Assembly: GCA_004151065.3 (NCBI GenBank)
Contig: NWUY0303935155.1
Location: 1-10,712, forward strand
DNA: 10,712 nucleotides
Direction of reading: 5' to 3'
Source: Larix sibirica
Lineage: Eukaryota > Streptophyta > Pinopsida > Pinales > Pinaceae
Below, in pieces: positions 8,101 to 10,712 of this stretch. The position numbers were made by a program, and so were the translations under genes. Every line of letters begins with the position of its first letter. Position 1 is the stretch's first letter. The notes under the pieces were generated by a model. That model had not been told where the DNA came from. It was given only the letters and a program-made list of their open reading frames with translations, and ran no database searches.

Positions 8101-8345
8101 ACAAAAATATTTGATCCCATCCCATGTCATAGAACATAAATTATGGAGCCTCTATTTAGATTTGAATTTGTTAGGAACTTGTCTCCTTCACTAGTCCAAG
8201 TTCCGAACCTTGCACCTTGTTGCTTCCTTCTCTGTCAAAATTTTGTCTATCAACTATAATAGCTTCCATATCAAGTTGGGGATATTTAAATTAGTCTACT
8301 AGTGGTTTAGTTACTTCCAGTACTACACTAGAAGTAGTTTATTGA
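8101..8345. other. Non-coding stretch
   Basis: I see no ORF, RNA gene or repeat that I can support here. It is AT-rich and may include the end of the preceding LTR and its flanking DNA. Confidence 0.4.
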
Positions 8346-8362
8346 CCCCATAATTCATGGGG
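8346..8362. repeat. Inverted repeat CCCCAT-N5-ATGGGG
   Basis: Perfect 6-bp GC-containing arms (8346-8351 and 8357-8362) flank the loop AATTC. It lies nine bases before a 70-bp tandem duplication. It is too short to call functional. Confidence 0.5.
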
Positions 8363-8370
8363 CTATTTCA

Positions 8371-8510
8371 TTAGCCAAAGGAGTCTACCCAGGTGTGATG
8401 CACTCCCAAATGTGAAACTGTCAAAGTAAGAACCTCTAGTTTAGCCAAAGGAGTCTACCCAGGTGTGATGCACTCCCGAATGTGACACTGTCAAAGTAAG
8501 AACCTCAATT
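8371..8510. repeat. Tandem duplication, two 70-bp units
   Basis: Unit 1 (8371-8440) and unit 2 (8441-8510) each begin TTAGCCAAAGGAGTCTACCC and end near AAGAACCTC. They match at 66 of 70 positions: A/G at 8408/8478, A/C at 8416/8486, and two differences in the last four bases. High identity in an otherwise decayed region suggests a fairly recent duplication. It carries no obvious coding sequence. Confidence 0.92.
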
Positions 8511-8671
8511 CCACCCTCCAATAAGTCTTACAGGCGTGTCAAATCCATCCTTTTTGCTTCCAAGTTGTCAGTTTAGAGTTAGTGTGCCTATATGGGGGTT
8601 TGGGTACATTACACTAAGTTTGTCAAATTTTATCTATTATTCTACATAATTGGCAGTTTTGTCGCATCAAC

Positions 8672-9228
8672 TCTATTGGACTCTTTGGTGGATTACTAAA
8701 AGGTTAAAACTCTAGTTTTATTGTGGTTTCATCCTCTGTCATTAATGCAAGTATATTCTTAGAGGGGGAAGCTAAATATATTAGGAAGGTATTCAAGATT
8801 ATCAACCTTTATGGAACTTACAATGAGAGGAATCCTTTCTAGGAGAATTTGAGAGATCAAGGCATCTTGGTTGGGGACAAATTGATTCTGGGAGGGGATT
8901 TTAATTTGAATATATCCCCATGGGAAGTATATGGTGATTCAGTGAAGGTTATAGACAGGGCCCTCTCATTGATTATTTTACTCACTTTTTTGAAGAAGTT
9001 AATCTAGCTGACATTGAACCAATCCACCTTGTCCCTAACTGGAGGAACTTTGAGAAAGGAAGAGATTAATATAAAAAAAAGGATTTATCATTATTTGTTT
9101 ATAAATAGTGGTTAGAATAAATTGTTAGGTTTAGGTCAGGGGTTGGTATGGATGGAGCTTCTAATCATCACCCTATCCTCCTACAATTTGATAAAGTGGA
9201 TAAGAAACCCCCTGCCCATTCAAATTCA
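8672..9228 (+). pseudogene. L1-type LINE endonuclease-domain fragment (ORF2)
   Basis: This is a piece of the apurinic-like endonuclease (exo/endo/phosphatase fold) that nicks target DNA for LINE insertion. Frame 2 shows SIGLFGG, matching the usual G-x-x-GG element, then KIINLYGTYNERNPF and the key LILGGDFNL motif (GGDFN at 8891-8905). After a shift near 8965, frame 1 continues with DYFTHFFEEVNLADIEP, VPNWRN and ASNHHPILLQ. The last is the family's S-D-H-x-P-I motif with the catalytic Asp changed to Asn (9160-9174). Stops include TAG in the NPFW-like position (after NPF), TAA after EKGRD, and others. No reverse transcriptase follows. The frame is cut off at 9229 by a copia LTR just after a PFKF segment in another frame. 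The remainder of the LINE may lie beyond the window. Confidence 0.85.
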
Positions 9229-9285
9229 TGTTGGAATGTCATTTGCACATAAATAGATTGGAAACGTCGATAGTCGATTGGTATA

Positions 9286-9445
9286 AGTCAACTGGATTCA
9301 GAGCCAAAAAACATAGGAAGTCTGGTTGGTTGACCGACTAGAATTAGTTGTTTGGAAAAGGGAAACTGACTAGTCGACCAGAATTCAATGGAACAACTGG
9401 AAGCTCAACAAGAAATCGACCAAGGTTGACCCAATCAAGTTGACT
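9286..9445. promoter_or_regulatory. Cluster of W-box-like TTGAC sites in U3
   Basis: TTGACC occurs at 9330-9335 and 9426-9431, TTGACT at 9440-9445, and the reverse-strand form AGTCAA at 9286-9291. TTGAC is the core bound by WRKY stress-response factors in plants, and stress-responsive copia LTRs are established. The cluster lies 70-230 bp upstream of the TATA box. Binding is inferred from sequence only. Confidence 0.4.
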
Positions 9446-9515
9446 ACAACAGAATAACCGAAAGTGGTTAGGAATTTATGGATTATCATTAATGAGCGAT
9501 TGGTTGTATTGTACC

Positions 9516-9524
9516 TATAAATAA
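9516..9524 (+). promoter_or_regulatory. Copia LTR TATA box (TATAAATAA)
   Basis: TATAAATAA lies inside the LTR with transcription expected near 9545-9555. The surrounding TTGTATTGTACC is like that of related plant copia promoters as I recall them. Confidence 0.65.
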
Positions 9525-9802
9525 GATGTAATGGTTATGCATGATGTATTGTACTATTAGAATTAGTGTGTAGCATGATCATGTGATGAAGTTTGATTTG
9601 TGGTCTATCAAGTCATGGTTGTAAAAACCTATTTTTTAGTGTTTTATTAATAGATGACTGTAAGTTCAATGGTTTTTTTGTTTTCATCTAGGAGAGAGGA
9701 TCGAGGGTAAATTCTATGTAATGTGTTAAATGTGCTATGTACCACTGTCTTATGTTTAATTGTGTTTAACTATACAAATCAGTTTGAAAACATGTTGTAA
9801 TC

Positions 9803-9833
9803 GGTATCAGACCCAATAGTTTGTATCAGAGTT
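9803..9833 (+). promoter_or_regulatory. Primer-binding site (initiator-Met tRNA type), duplicated
   Basis: Plant copia elements usually carry TGGTATCAGAGC just after the 5' LTR, complementary to initiator-Met tRNA. Here two near matches occur 18 bases apart: GGTATCAGACC at 9803-9813 and TTGTATCAGAGTT at 9821-9833. Each has lost part of the consensus. Which one is original decides where the LTR ends. Confidence 0.65.
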
Positions 9834-9944
9834 GTATTTGGTTGCAAGGAGACGCTTTTGTTGCAGAGGGTTTTAGCTTGGTCCTAGATCTGGGGAATAC
9901 TTATTATAGTGGGAGTCTTCCAGAAGCATTGATTTATAATAAAA

Positions 9945-10621
9945 ATGGATAACACGACGAGGAAAGAAATTGAAAATCTTAATAGAAAAAATTTTGAGCT
10001 TTGGAAGCTTAAGATGGAGGATATCCTTGTAGATCAAGAACAATGGATTGCATTCAACCAAGGAATGAATCCAACGGGTGTGTTGAAAGAAAATTGGTAG
10101 AAGATCGATAGAAAGGCAAGGAGTACAATTCGACTTTGTTTATCATATTCTGTATTGTTGAATGTATCAGAAGAAGACACTACAAAGAAGTTATGGGAAA
10201 AGTTGGGGAATTTGTACCAATCAAAATATTTGGCTAATAAGTTTTTTCTTTTGAATAAGCTATATCTTCTGAGGATGGGAAAGGGTGACTCAGTTATAGA
10301 GCATATGAATGCATCCAACATTGTTATCAGTCAGTTGTTATCCATAAACATAAAAATCACTAAGGAGGAAAAATGCACGAGTCGGATTGTTCTTTGCCAA
10401 ATTCCTAGGATATCCTGGTCATGGCTATTGGAATAAATAATACCACATTGAAGATAAATGATGTGGTAGCATCTCTATTATCCAAGATATGAGATGGAAG
10501 GACATGGAAGGAGTGGCCCATGAAGCCTTGATGGTAAGAGATCGACCCGTAGACAAAGGAAAAGGAAAAAACTCCAGTAGAAGATAAAATTAAAGGGGTA
10601 TATCTATGGAAATATACCTTG
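9945..10621 (+). pseudogene. Ty1/copia gag (UBN2 type), truncated
   Basis: Gag forms the virus-like particle that packages element RNA. ATG at 9945 opens frame 0, which reads NRKNFELWKLKMEDILVDQ, RKARSTIRLCLSYSVLLNV, TKKLWEKLGNLYQSKYLANK and LYLLRMGKGDSVIEHMNA, the standard order of the copia gag-polypeptide (UBN2) domain. Damage includes TAG at 10098-10100, a shift near 10380 into frame 2 (CSLPNS, TAG at 10406, ILVMAIGINNTTLKINDVVASLL), and a shift near 10489 into frame 1 (RWKDMEGVAHEALMVRDRP). A TAA follows at 10582. The basic KGKGK segment is present, but the CCHC zinc knuckle that normally follows is absent because another LTR begins at 10622. No pol is visible. Confidence 0.9.
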
Positions 10622-10712
10622 TGTTGGAATAATTAAGTCTTCCTACCATGTCATTTAATTACATAAGATGCATTAATTAATCTTTTATGGTTAATTTCCT
10701 GTAATAGACTAG
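10622..10712 (+). mobile_element. Start of a second TGTTGGAAT-type LTR (element B), cut by window end
   Basis: TGTTGGAATAATTAAGTC at 10622 has the same first nine bases as the copia LTR at 9229 and then diverges, so it is a different family. It begins exactly where the gag stops resembling its relatives and before the expected zinc knuckle. The five preceding bases, CCTTG (10617-10621), are the candidate target-site copy. Only 91 bases are in the window, so family and orientation are inferred from the LTR start alone. Confidence 0.55.

Larger units (their letters stand above)
9229..9815 (+). mobile_element. Ty1/copia 5' LTR (element A), inserted in the LINE
   Basis: The LTR begins TGTTGGAATG, a typical copia LTR start. 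It has a TATA box about 290 bp in and is followed by tRNA-primer-like sequence and a copia gag, so it is a 5' LTR. The right end is a CA at either 9791-9792 or 9814-9815, giving roughly 565-590 bp. The five bases before it, ATTCA (9224-9228), are the candidate target-site copy; its partner would lie past the window. The promoter-proximal part (9270-9470) is full of short GTCGA, GTTGAC and GACCAGAATT words. Confidence 0.8.

Noticed and set aside
7583-8114. Short ORFs at 7583-7813 (-) and 7887-8114 (+)
   Set aside because: AT-driven composition, no domain, and location in or at the edge of the LTR.
8346-8362. Hairpin as a transcription terminator
   Set aside because: The stem is only six pairs and has no T-run. 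Intrinsic terminators of this kind are bacterial, and the window is plant-like.
8371-8510. CRISPR-like repeat array
   Set aside because: There are only two abutting 70-bp units with no spacers, in eukaryotic retrotransposon-rich DNA.
9873-10321. Minus-strand ORFs opposite the copia gag
   Set aside because: The plus strand encodes an unmistakable gag, so these are shadows.

Overview
The window looks like intergenic DNA from a large-genome seed plant, most plausibly a gymnosperm. It is AT-rich and has no intact host gene, tRNA, rRNA, operon or CRISPR array. It is filled with decayed, nested retrotransposons: Ty3/gypsy, an L1-type LINE and Ty1/copia. The plant assignment rests on the style of the elements: a gypsy reverse transcriptase with YMDD, a copia gag of the UBN2 type, a primer-binding site resembling the initiator-Met tRNA type, and TATA-box LTR promoters. 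The narrower gymnosperm guess is inference.

Layout, all coding on the + strand. (1) 2-456: a Ty3/gypsy reverse transcriptase remnant that stops abruptly, with no RNase H or integrase after it. (2) 976-3416: a long degraded non-pol ORF of roughly 800 codons. It can be followed through four frameshifts and about 15 in-frame stops, and it has a proline-rich linker and a coiled-coil C-terminal part. (3) 3417-5094: AT-rich non-coding DNA with TA-rich tracts and a pair of matching stem-loops, then an unassigned stretch with overlapping small ORFs. (4) 5095-6871: a second long degraded ORF, coiled-coil in its N-terminal half. It runs into a polypurine tract (6831-6841) and a 3' LTR beginning TGTCATGTCCCC at 6844. 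(5) 6844 to about 8100: that gypsy LTR, with a purine-rich repeat tract, a TATA box at 7375 and a 25-bp-period direct repeat in the transcribed part. (6) 8346-8510: a small hairpin followed by a 70-bp tandem duplication. (7) 8672-9228: a fragment of a LINE endonuclease domain. (8) 9229 to about 9815: a copia LTR that begins abruptly inside the LINE reading frame, then a primer-binding site and a gag pseudogene (9945-10621). (9) 10622 to the end: the start of another TGTTGGAAT-type LTR, apparently inserted into the gag.

The right-hand end is therefore a nest at least three layers deep: LINE, interrupted by copia A, interrupted by LTR element B. No gene here appears functional. The most interesting content is the two long non-pol ORFs next to gypsy sequence, the strong excess of TAG among the nonsense codons of the first, and the fine structure of the LTRs.
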